In this document: piece after piece, positions 1 through 7,198 of the stretch
Numbering within the stretch: position 1 is the first letter of the stretch
Layout of the letters: every line of letters begins with the position of its first letter
Assembly (NCBI GenBank): GCA_937983305.1
Contig: CALKAJ010000301.1
Coordinates: 1 to 8,650, forward strand
Reading direction: 5' to 3'
Length of the DNA: 8,650 bases
Origin: an uncultured Ignavibacteriota bacterium
Lineage (GTDB): Bacteria; Bacteroidota; Ignavibacteria; Tepidaquicellales; Tepidaquicellaceae
Translations under genes and position numbers: made by a program
Notes under the pieces: generated by a model
Database searches by the model: none
What the model was told of the DNA's origin: nothing
Seen by the model: only the letters and a program-made list of their open reading frames with translations

Positions 1-921
1 CCCGAAACAAATAATATCGCGATTCTTGGTATGGGCGGCTCTGCTATTGGCGGAGAACTCGTAAGAAGTTTTTCGTTATACGAATCTAACATTCCAGTTA
101 CCATAAACAGAAATTACAGACTTCCCGCTTATGCAGACGAGAATACACTTGCCATTATTTCAAGCTATTCGGGCAACACAGAAGAAACCAATTCGGCTTA
201 TGCGGAAGCAATTTATAAAAACTGCAAAATTTTATGCATAACAAGCGGAGGAAAGGTTGAAGAAACTGCCCGCAAGAATAACCATAATTTCGTTACGATT
301 CCCGGCGGTTTACAGCCAAGATGCGCAATCGGGTATTCGTTTTTTACATTGCTCATTCTTCTGACTAAACTCGGATTTATTAGCGACAAATCTGCGGAAA
401 TTCAAAGCGTTATTTCTATGATTAAAGCTAATTCCGCTTTATTTTCTTCTTTGGATGAAAAGGTCAGCCCGGCATTACAAATTGCCCGTGAGTTAAAAGG
501 TAAATTGCCCGTAATATACTCTTCGGTTGATGTTTTAGATGTGGTAAATCTCAGATGGAGAGGGCAGATTTCAGAAAACGCTAAAATTCTTGCCTATGGA
601 AATTTTTATCCCGAAATGAACCATAACGAGCTTGTCGGTTGGGAATTAAACAAAGAAATTTTAAAAAATATTGTAGTTGTATTTTTAAAAGATGTTGAAG
701 ATATTGTGAGGATTCAGACACGAATGAGCATTTCAGAAGAGATTTATGTGAAACTTGCGTCCGCAATATTGACTATAAAGGGTGAAGGAAAAACTCTTTT
801 GGAGCGTATCTTTTATCTGATATATCTTGGCGATTGGATTAGTTACCATCTTGCGATATTGAATAATGTTGACCCGACTCCCGTTGATGCAATTAACTAT
901 TTGAAAAATAAACTTGCTTAA
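1..921 (+). CDS. Bifunctional phosphoglucose/phosphomannose isomerase, 5'-truncated
   Basis: This cytoplasmic sugar-phosphate isomerase of the SIS-domain PGI/PMI family interconverts glucose-6-P or mannose-6-P with fructose-6-P. The reading frame is open to the window edge. The ATG at 31 is internal, because the codons before it (NNIAILG) form the first beta-strand leading into the glycine-rich GMGGSAIGGEL loop, so the true start lies upstream. The sugar-phosphate-binding SYSGNTEET motif is at nt 163-189. The C-terminal half has WRGQISENAK and FYPEMNHNELVGWE (nt 604-645), a region typical of the bacterial PGI C-terminal domain that carries active-site residues. The end, DPTPVDAINYLKNKL, is the usual family C-terminus. 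About 306 residues are visible against a family length of roughly 320-350, so only a short N-terminal piece is missing. It is the first visible gene of the plus-strand operon. I see no functional link with the genes that follow. Confidence 0.93.
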   Translation, partial: PETNNIAILGMGGSAIGGELVRSFSLYESNIPVTINRNYRLPAYADENTLAIISSYSGNTEETNSAYAEAIYKNCKILCITSGGKVEETARKNNHNFVTIPGGLQPRCAIGYSFFTLLILLTKLGFISDKSAEIQSVISMIKANSALFSSLDEKVSPALQIARELKGKLPVIYSSVDVLDVVNLRWRGQISENAKILAYGNFYPEMNHNELVGWELNKEILKNIVVVFLKDVEDIVRIQTRMSISEEIYVKLASAILTIKGEGKTLLERIFYLIYLGDWISYHLAILNNVDPTPVDAINYLKNKLA

Positions 922-957
922 AAAATTTAATAAAACTATAAACAAACCAAATTTATT

Positions 958-1983
958 TTGCTTACTGAAACAATTTTAATTACAATCGGAAAGATATTAT
1001 TGGTTGAGATAATACTTCTTACTGCGGTTGCCTATACCGTACTGCTTGAAAGACGCGTATCCGCCTTTATTCAAAACCGATACGGACCGAACAGAGTTGG
1101 TCCTTTTGGATTGCTTCAGCCCCTGGTTGATGCCGTTAAACTATTAATGAAAGAAGATATCGTTCCCGCAAAAGCTAACAGGTTCATTCACAGTCTTGCT
1201 CCGGCTATCTCGCTTACCGTTGCACTTGCAACCTTTGCTGTAATTCCTTTTGGTGATAATATTACTCTTTTCGGGAAAAGCATTAAACTTCAGATTGCTG
1301 ATGTAAATATCGGCATTCTCTATATTCTCGCACTTGTTTCACTCGGAGTTTATGGAATCACACTGAGCGGCTGGTCATCGAATAATAAATATTCCCTGCT
1401 CGGCGGATTAAGGTCTTCCGCACAAATGCTAAGCTATGAGCTCTCAATGGGTTTATCCGTGCTTGGAATAATTTTAATAAACGGCTCCTTTGAACTTGAT
1501 ACAATTGTACAAAATCAATTTGGATGGAAATGGAATGTAATCCTGCAGCCCATTGGTTTCCTGACATTCCTTGTAGCTGCATTTGCCGAGACAAACCGCA
1601 CTCCTTTTGACCTGCCGGAAGCAGAACAGGAATTAGTCGGCGGATATCACACCGAATATTCTTCAATGAAATTTGCAATGTTTTTCCTCGCAGAATATGC
1701 AAACGTAATCGTATCAGCCGCAGTTATTACTACACTTTATTTCGGCGGATGGCAATTCCCGTATCTGCAAAATTTCGGACTGCCTGCTTTCTGGGTTAGT
1801 CTTTTACAGGTTCTTACCTTTGTTATTAAAGTATTTTCACTTGTATTTTTCTTTGTCTGGATTCGATGGACTATTCCAAGATTCCGCTATGACCAGCTTA
1901 TGAATCTCGGATGGAAAGTTATGCTTCCGCTCGCACTTGCAAATCTGGTCGGCACTGCTATTGTTATTACTCTTTTAAAATGA
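958..1983 (+). CDS. nuoH: NADH-quinone oxidoreductase subunit H (complex I), TTG start
   Basis: NuoH is the inner-membrane subunit of complex I that contacts the peripheral arm and helps form the quinone pocket. The 341-residue product has about eight hydrophobic segments. Hallmarks include LERR (E31, equivalent to E. coli E36), RYGPNRVGPFGLLQPLVDA, KED with E66 (E. coli E71), SYELSMGLSV, and the acidic quinone-site loop from FAETNR (E211) through PFDLPEAEQEL to GYHTEYSSMKF. The end has the usual RFRYDQLMNLGWK before the last helix. The start is TTG at 958. In-frame stops lie at 919 and 928, no ATG occurs in frame before residue 64, and starting at TTG gives the correct family N-terminus (MLTE). 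It begins 36 nt after the isomerase and ends 37 nt before the thioredoxin gene. No nuoG or nuoI neighbour is present, which is odd because nuoH normally lies within a nuo cluster. All key residues are intact, so I see no sign of decay. Confidence 0.95.
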   Translation: MLTETILITIGKILLVEIILLTAVAYTVLLERRVSAFIQNRYGPNRVGPFGLLQPLVDAVKLLMKEDIVPAKANRFIHSLAPAISLTVALATFAVIPFGDNITLFGKSIKLQIADVNIGILYILALVSLGVYGITLSGWSSNNKYSLLGGLRSSAQMLSYELSMGLSVLGIILINGSFELDTIVQNQFGWKWNVILQPIGFLTFLVAAFAETNRTPFDLPEAEQELVGGYHTEYSSMKFAMFFLAEYANVIVSAAVITTLYFGGWQFPYLQNFGLPAFWVSLLQVLTFVIKVFSLVFFFVWIRWTIPRFRYDQLMNLGWKVMLPLALANLVGTAIVITLLK

Positions 1984-2020
1984 TAGAACTTATTTTTTAA
2001 ATTATAAATATTGCTCCGCA

Positions 2021-2512
2021 ATGAAAAAAACACTCCTTTTAATCGTCTTAATGTTTGCATTCGCCCTGAATGTAAACTCACAGACTTACACAGATTTTAC
2101 CCTCCCCGATTTAGAGAACAATGACGTTACTCTATCTACACTCCTTGAGCAAGGTCCCGTAATGCTTTCATTTTGGGCTACCTGGTGCACTCCCTGCAAA
2201 GAAGAGCTCAAAAAAATGGAAGAAATTTACCTGAAATATAAAGATCAGGGATTCTCCTATGTTGCAATGAACATTGATAATCAGAAATCCGTTGCAAAAG
2301 TTAATTCTTATGTTACATCTCAGGGATTTTCATTCATTGTCCTGATGGATAGCGATAAAAAAGTATTTGAATCCTATGGCGGTAAAGAAGACGAAGTTCC
2401 ATATTACGTCATAATCAAAAAAGATAAAACAGTTATGCTCAATCATCTCGGATTTAAAACCGGAGATGAAAGAGAAATTGAATTGCATATTCAAGAAGCT
2501 TTGAAAAACTGA
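2021..2512 (+). CDS. Exported TlpA/ResA-like thioredoxin-fold protein
   Basis: A 163-residue thiol-disulfide oxidoreductase of the TlpA/ResA/redoxin type, predicted periplasmic. Residues 1-20 form a signal peptide (MKK, then a hydrophobic core, then NVNS|Q), so the mature protein begins near Q21. The redoxin-like start FTLPDLENNDVTL (26-38) leads to FWATWCTPCK, with the active-site pair C56 and C59. The cis-proline is probably P127 in EDEVPYYVI. The only cysteines are the active-site pair. WCxxC proteins of this type usually reduce disulfides in exported or cytochrome-maturation substrates, but the substrate cannot be read from the sequence. It lies 26 nt upstream of an outer-membrane barrel gene, and a second CxxC protein follows two genes later, which hints at a shared envelope role. 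The ATG at 2021 is chosen because it gives a proper signal peptide. No Shine-Dalgarno sequence is visible. Confidence 0.9.
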   Translation: MKKTLLLIVLMFAFALNVNSQTYTDFTLPDLENNDVTLSTLLEQGPVMLSFWATWCTPCKEELKKMEEIYLKYKDQGFSYVAMNIDNQKSVAKVNSYVTSQGFSFIVLMDSDKKVFESYGGKEDEVPYYVIIKKDKTVMLNHLGFKTGDEREIELHIQEALKN

Positions 2513-2538
2513 TTTGTAAATAAAAACACTACCCTAAT

Positions 2539-4200
2539 ATGAAAATTTTTATTAAGTCCTTATTAATTGCTATAGCAATATTTTGTTTTTTAATACCCGA
2601 TTCCTACTCCCAGATTAAACTCAATGTAAAAGCATCATTAAGCAATACCTTCAGATACGGCTCGGGATATGAATTCCGCGACGGCGAAAACAGGTCTAAA
2701 GAATATCTCGAAGACCTCGGAGATGCAAGATTGAATATTAACGATATCGTTTTCGGCGTGAGATATGAAATCAGCGACCCGATTGAATACGGAAGAGATT
2801 TCAAAGGAATCAGAAAAAGATTTATCGAATACACCGGAAGCAACGTAGTTAAAGCAAGAGTCGGTGACTTCTGGGAAGTTATTTCAAGAGGTATGTCTTT
2901 AAATACTTTTGAACAAAGACCGCTCGGATATGATACCGGAATTGACGGATTAAGAGTTTCATACCAGAATACTTTTGGAAAGAAAAAACCCGTAAAAACC
3001 AAGGCACAAATTATCGGCGGAGATATTGAATACAGCGATAACCTTAACCCTCAGAGAATAGAGGAATACAAGATTAGAAATATTAATGCTGAAATTTCTC
3101 CGTTAAAATTTTTAACAATTGGTACTAACTATGTTCACGCAATCGGAAAAATTCCCTCATCAGGTGATACAACGGGAATTCGCGCCGATATCCCCGAATT
3201 ATATATGAACTTCAACCTCGGCGGATTACAGCTCTATGGCTCCTATGTTCATAAAACCACATTAGTTGACCCGAACACAATTTACCCTATGGCTATGACT
3301 GCTAAAGGCGATGCATTCTATTCTTCGGTTTCTTATTCCAAACCCGGAATCGGCGTAACTTTTGAATATAAAAATTACAGATTCGATGTTGTAACACCCG
3401 ATAACCAAAGCACACAAAGAGCTACAAGAATGTTGCCTTTCCAGAATCCTCCGACTGCAATTAAAGAGCACAGCTGGACACTCGTTTCAAGAAATCCTCA
3501 CGTTACCGATTTCAACGACGAAGTCGGTGCACAGCTTGAAATAATGCTCGTACCAAATGACAAGATGAGCATTTTAATAAATTCAAGCATTGCCTCAAAA
3601 CATTATAAATACGTCAATACAGGAACAGGCGGAAAAATAGTTTACACAAGAGAAGAAAGAAGCTCAAGCTTTATGCCTGCTTTTCACAGCGAATTCAATC
3701 CTTGGATTGAACTCTATCTCGAAGTGGAAAATTATTTCTCCAAAAAGTTCTATGCGAAAGTTGCCGCCTCAAGGCAAAACTCCGTTACATTCACATATCC
3801 GAAAACAACTGAAAAACTCCTGACTACAACAATACCCGTAGAATTGAAATATGAATTTATAAAAGACTACTCGATAAAATTAATATCCGAACAGCAGTGG
3901 CAGTATAACTCATTGAGATTTGAAGATATGCAGAATTACTACAATCAGTTTGTATCTCTCAGTTTTATAAAATCGCCTGACCTTTCAATCACATTGAACA
4001 GCGAATTTACAACCGACGAAGAAGAAGCTACAGGTAAAAAGAGCTGGTTCCAGGGTGAAGTTGCCTATAACGTAAATACTGCAAACGTAGTAACCGTATC
4101 TTACGGAAGCGAAAGAGGCGGAATAAGATGTACAAGCGGTATTTGCAGATATGTCAATCCGTTTGACGGATTCAGAATAACAATTCAATCAAAGTTTTAA
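2539..4200 (+). CDS. DUF6029-like outer-membrane beta-barrel protein
   Basis: A 553-residue exported protein of unknown function that I recognise as DUF6029-like, from the N-terminal region containing VRYEISDP and YGRDFKGIRKRF (recall, not a search). Residues 1-24 are a signal peptide ending SYS|Q. The rest is rich in alternating aromatic and polar strands with short turns, and the chain ends in phenylalanine (ITIQSKF), as expected of an outer-membrane barrel recognised by the BAM machinery. After signal cleavage the protein has exactly two cysteines, C531 and C536, in RCTSGICRYVNPFDGF close to the C-terminus. Such a pair could form a disulfide. It lies between a TlpA-like thioredoxin (26 nt upstream) and an Omp28-like CxxC lipoprotein (16 nt downstream), all apparently co-transcribed. 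No plug domain, TonB box or T9SS sorting domain is apparent. A porin-like or structural role is possible, but I cannot assign a substrate. Confidence 0.82.
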   Translation: MKIFIKSLLIAIAIFCFLIPDSYSQIKLNVKASLSNTFRYGSGYEFRDGENRSKEYLEDLGDARLNINDIVFGVRYEISDPIEYGRDFKGIRKRFIEYTGSNVVKARVGDFWEVISRGMSLNTFEQRPLGYDTGIDGLRVSYQNTFGKKKPVKTKAQIIGGDIEYSDNLNPQRIEEYKIRNINAEISPLKFLTIGTNYVHAIGKIPSSGDTTGIRADIPELYMNFNLGGLQLYGSYVHKTTLVDPNTIYPMAMTAKGDAFYSSVSYSKPGIGVTFEYKNYRFDVVTPDNQSTQRATRMLPFQNPPTAIKEHSWTLVSRNPHVTDFNDEVGAQLEIMLVPNDKMSILINSSIASKHYKYVNTGTGGKIVYTREERSSSFMPAFHSEFNPWIELYLEVENYFSKKFYAKVAASRQNSVTFTYPKTTEKLLTTTIPVELKYEFIKDYSIKLISEQQWQYNSLRFEDMQNYYNQFVSLSFIKSPDLSITLNSEFTTDEEEATGKKSWFQGEVAYNVNTANVVTVSYGSERGGIRCTSGICRYVNPFDGFRITIQSKF

Positions 4201-4216
4201 ATTAAATTAATTAATT

Positions 4217-5014
4217 ATGAAGTTCTTAAAATCATTCGTCATTTCATTGTTGCTTTCATCTGTTGTTATGCTTTACTCCTGCGAAAGCAACGATAACAAC
4301 ATAGTTCACGGAACAGGCGACTTAAAAGCAAAAAGTAAGATGCTCGTAGAGGTATTTACAAACACAAGCTGTGTCGGATGCCCGGCGGCAGATGCTTACG
4401 TTGACCAGATTCACGAATATCAGGGAATAACAATTAACGATACAAACGTAATAATTATTAAGGTGCATACAACAATGTTCCCCAATGACCCGTTCTATTT
4501 ATTCAACACACCTGTAAATAATCCAAGACAAACATATTACGGCGCCGGTGTTGTAAACCCGTTAGGATTTTCAGACGGAACAATGATGGCAGTACCGTTT
4601 TCATCAAGTGCCTGGACAAACCAGATAAATCAGCATCTGAATCTTACAAGAACATTTGCGGTAAATATGACAAATACTTACAATCAGGCAACAAACACCG
4701 GAACAATCAATTTACAGCTCGGACAACTTTCCGGAGCAGCAGTAAGTGATTTGAGATATTTTATCGCCGTTGTTGAAAGCGATTTACACTACAATGCACC
4801 AAACGGAGTAAATATTCATAATAACGTTTTAAGAGATATGCTTACGGCTCCTGCGGGAGATGATTTACAGTTAAGCTCCGGACAATCTGTAAATATTGTA
4901 AAAGACTATTCCTTAAAGAATGGTATTAATTATCTCAATACTGATTTAGTCGTATTTATTCAAAGCGTATCTACAAAAACCGTTTATGCGGTAGAAAAAA
5001 TTAAAATATATTAG
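4217..5014 (+). CDS. Omp28-like lipoprotein with CxxC thioredoxin-like motif
   Basis: A 265-residue predicted lipoprotein. The signal peptide ends in a lipobox, LYSC, with the lipidated cysteine at C22, followed by a flexible acidic/polar linker (ESNDNN). The next segment, MLVEVFTNTSCVGCPAAD (42-59), is the thioredoxin-like start seen in Omp28-related proteins of Bacteroidota, with a CVGC pair at 52-55 in place of WCxxC. The remaining ~200 residues contain short beta-rich stretches (for example NTYNQATNTGTINLQL) and an ending with VVFIQSVSTKTVYAVEKIKIY. No cysteines occur other than the lipid-anchor residue and the CxxC pair. Acidic residues just after the lipid cysteine recall the surface-export signals of Bacteroidota lipoproteins, but the match is loose, so outer-leaflet exposure is only possible. 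It starts 16 nt after the barrel gene, and its stop lies 2 nt before the next start. The molecular function of the Omp28 family is not established to my knowledge. Confidence 0.82.
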   Translation: MKFLKSFVISLLLSSVVMLYSCESNDNNIVHGTGDLKAKSKMLVEVFTNTSCVGCPAADAYVDQIHEYQGITINDTNVIIIKVHTTMFPNDPFYLFNTPVNNPRQTYYGAGVVNPLGFSDGTMMAVPFSSSAWTNQINQHLNLTRTFAVNMTNTYNQATNTGTINLQLGQLSGAAVSDLRYFIAVVESDLHYNAPNGVNIHNNVLRDMLTAPAGDDLQLSSGQSVNIVKDYSLKNGINYLNTDLVVFIQSVSTKTVYAVEKIKIY

Positions 5015-5016
5015 AA

Positions 5017-7146
5017 ATGAATTTTTCGGGAAAATTCGCAGGCTTAATAATACTAATCCTTTTCATCCTCTGTCATTCCGGAGAAGTCCGGAATCCATTT
5101 GTTTCACAGGCTTTTTCGCAAACTATTGATACAACAAAACAATTAAGCGACACAACAATTTTAAATTATCAAAAGCAAAACGAAAAGCTTCTTGAAAACA
5201 ACCTTGAAGAAATTGATGATTCAAAGCTTGTGGATTTTCTCGAATATTTAGAAACGAATCCGTATGACCTTAACACCGTAATGAAAGAAGAGCTTGAAGA
5301 GATACCATTTATAAGCTCCGTACTGGCAAGAAATATAATTGATTACAGAACGAAATCCGGCGGATTCAAATCCAAAAAAGAATTACTGGAAATTGACGGT
5401 ATGTCCGATGAAATTTACGACAACATTAAATTATACCTTTACGTCAAAGGCTCAAAATCGGATTATGTAAAAACAGAATCCGGGAAACTTATACAGGAAA
5501 GCAGTTACAGAAATAAAAATGTTTTCAAGAATCTCGACATTCAGATTCAATCCAGATTTCTGCAGGATTTACAAACAAGGCAGGGATTCATAGACGGTGA
5601 TTACGATGGCTCAAAAGCGAAGTTCTACAACAGAATAAATATTAATTACAAAAACAAAGAATTCACGCTGATTGGAAATGCAATGATAGAAAAAGATCCG
5701 GGAGAGAAAAGTCTTGCCGACTTTTATTCCGGATATGTCGAATTAAAAAATTACAAGTTTATAAAAAGTCTTGTTGTTGGAGATTATCAGCTTGAATTCG
5801 GACAGGGACTTGGAATGTGGAGTGCACTGGGATTTTCAAAAGGCTCGATTTCGGTTGACCCCGCAAAAAAATCCGGAAGACCTTTGAGAAGTTATAACTC
5901 AGTAAATGAAGTTCAGTTTTTCAGAGGAGCGGCAATGAATGTAAACTTTGGAAGATTTGACGGATTGATATTTTTCTCAAACAACTATTACGACGCATCT
6001 ATAGATACGAATTTAAACGAAATATCGAGTTTATATTTTGACGGCTATCACAGAACCGCAACCGAAAGAAATAAAGAAAATTCCGTATCTGAAAAAATGC
6101 TCGGCGGAAGACTCGAATATAATTACAGAGGTGTAAAACTTGGAACATCATTCTGGACATCAACATTTTCAAAAAATATCGCCTCTGATTCCGGCAAACA
6201 GCTTTACAATTTTTCCGGAACCGCAGCAAATATGCTAAGTCTCGATTACGACTTTGTATATAAAAATATGAACATCTACGGTGAATTTGCCCGCTCGCAA
6301 TCAGGATATATAGCCGGTTTGGGAGCAGTCAGATTTACGTTTTATAAAATTGCTGATTTGGTTTTCCTGTACAGAAATTATCCGGAAGATTTCGCACCGG
6401 TTCATTCATTCGCATTCGGAGAGAAAAACGGAAACACTCAAAACGAAAGAGGTTTTTATACCGGAATATCATTCAGACCTGTAAAGGGATTGACGATAAA
6501 TGCATATTATGACCAGTTTAAATTTCCGTACATTTCATTCTTTGAACCCGTACCTTTGGAAGGAAATGATTTCCTGACCTATGCCGAATATAAAGTAAAC
6601 AATAATTTCAATATTTATTTTAAATTCAGAACGCGGCATAAAGAAGAAACGCGAACTATTGAAGACGAATTCGGCAGAGACGTAAAAAAAGTAGATATGA
6701 AAAACCAGATGACTTACCGGCTTGGATTTGATTACGACATATCCGATAAAATCAGAGTAAGAAGCAGAGTTGACTATACTTTCATAAAATACGAAAACTT
6801 CGGCGGAAACAATAAAGGATTATCTTTCTGGTCTGATGTAAGAGCAAGCGTCTTAAGAAATCTCACATTAGACATAAGAATGATATTTTTCAACACAGAC
6901 GAATACGACAGCCGGATATACGAATACGAAAACGACATCAGAGGAGTATTTGCAAACTACGCATTATACGGGCAGGGCAGAAGGTGGTATATTGTTGCAA
7001 AATGGAGACCATTAGACTACGTAGAGCTTCAGGCAAAATATGCCGAAACCTACATTGACAATGCAAAATCCATCGGCACCGGAAACGATGAAATTCAGGG
7101 AAACATCAACAACAAATTCAACCTCGGCTTAATCATCAATTTTTAG
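5017..7146 (+). CDS. Helix-hairpin-helix domain plus predicted outer-membrane beta-barrel
   Basis: A 709-residue exported protein. Residues 1-34 look like a long signal peptide: a hydrophobic core at 8-18, an unusual polar stretch CHSGEVRNP (19-27), then FVSQAFS|Q as the cleavage region. A Glu/Asp-rich linker follows. Residues 80-143 resemble the tandem helix-hairpin-helix domain of ComEA: NPYDLNTVMKEELEEIPF, then RNIIDYRTKSGGFKSKKELL, then IDGMSDEIYDNI. The hairpin glycines are partly missing (PFIS instead of the usual PGIG). From about residue 170 to the end the chain is aromatic-rich with alternating strands and ends LGLIINF, typical of an outer-membrane barrel. The mature protein has no cysteine. 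The start is 2 nt after the preceding stop (TAG-AA-ATG), which implies translational coupling. Similar HhH-barrel proteins occur in Bacteroidota without a known function. DNA contact at the cell surface or periplasm is conceivable, but the domain may be only a protein-interaction module. Confidence 0.82.
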   Translation: MNFSGKFAGLIILILFILCHSGEVRNPFVSQAFSQTIDTTKQLSDTTILNYQKQNEKLLENNLEEIDDSKLVDFLEYLETNPYDLNTVMKEELEEIPFISSVLARNIIDYRTKSGGFKSKKELLEIDGMSDEIYDNIKLYLYVKGSKSDYVKTESGKLIQESSYRNKNVFKNLDIQIQSRFLQDLQTRQGFIDGDYDGSKAKFYNRININYKNKEFTLIGNAMIEKDPGEKSLADFYSGYVELKNYKFIKSLVVGDYQLEFGQGLGMWSALGFSKGSISVDPAKKSGRPLRSYNSVNEVQFFRGAAMNVNFGRFDGLIFFSNNYYDASIDTNLNEISSLYFDGYHRTATERNKENSVSEKMLGGRLEYNYRGVKLGTSFWTSTFSKNIASDSGKQLYNFSGTAANMLSLDYDFVYKNMNIYGEFARSQSGYIAGLGAVRFTFYKIADLVFLYRNYPEDFAPVHSFAFGEKNGNTQNERGFYTGISFRPVKGLTINAYYDQFKFPYISFFEPVPLEGNDFLTYAEYKVNNNFNIYFKFRTRHKEETRTIEDEFGRDVKKVDMKNQMTYRLGFDYDISDKIRVRSRVDYTFIKYENFGGNNKGLSFWSDVRASVLRNLTLDIRMIFFNTDEYDSRIYEYENDIRGVFANYALYGQGRRWYIVAKWRPLDYVELQAKYAETYIDNAKSIGTGNDEIQGNINNKFNLGLIINF
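5071..5096. repeat. Perfect palindrome inside signal-peptide coding region
   Basis: Arms ATTCCGGA (5075-5082) and TCCGGAAT (5087-5094) are perfect inverted complements around the 4-nt loop GAAG. The flanks TGTC and CC extend the element to 26 nt. Read in the gene's frame it encodes CHSGEVRNP; one base later it reads VIPEKSGI. Both peptides resemble translations of the dispersed short palindromes (HSGExRNP / VIPAKAGIQ type) that I recall from many bacterial genomes. Only one copy is present here, so calling it a repeat family member is inference. Confidence 0.6.
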
Positions 7147-7154
7147 GGAATTAA

Positions 7155-7172
7155 ACAGATTTAAGAATCTGT
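7155..7172. terminator. Weak hairpin between convergent genes
   Basis: ACAGATT (7155-7161) and AATCTGT (7166-7172) are perfectly complementary around the loop TAAG. The hairpin sits 8 nt after the stop of the HhH-barrel gene and 26 nt past the stop of the opposing methyltransferase gene. This is the expected place for a bidirectional terminator. The stem is AT-rich and has no clean run of T on either side (AACAGCAAATTATATATT follows on the plus strand), so termination efficiency is doubtful. Confidence 0.4.
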
Positions 7173-7198
7173 AACAGCAAATTATATATTTATTGGTT

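Noticed and set aside
31..33. ATG at 31 as the start of the isomerase gene
   Set aside because: The frame is open upstream and the preceding codons (PETNNIAILG) form the conserved first beta-strand of the SIS fold, so the gene is truncated by the window edge.
922..957. Promoter or terminator between the isomerase and nuoH
   Set aside because: The 36-nt gap has no hairpin and no convincing -33/-7 or -35/-10 pair; read-through is the simpler reading.
1358..1702. Minus-strand open frame of 114 codons within nuoH
   Set aside because: It lies wholly antisense to a strongly conserved gene and its translation shows no recognisable family features.
2604..3002. Minus-strand open frame of 132 codons within the DUF6029-like gene
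   Set aside because: It is antisense to a convincing exported barrel gene; the hydrophobic look comes from the complement of barrel codons.
4201..4219. ATTAAATTAATTAATT repeat before the Omp28-like gene as an operator
   Set aside because: It is a simple low-complexity AT stretch in a 16-nt operonic gap, like the A/T-rich leaders of other genes here, so no specific function can be supported.
5062..5076. Lipobox at FILC (C19) in the HhH-barrel protein
   Set aside because: The residue before the cysteine is Leu, not Gly/Ala/Ser, the cysteine falls inside the palindromic element, and a normal cleavage region (QAFS|Q) follows further on.
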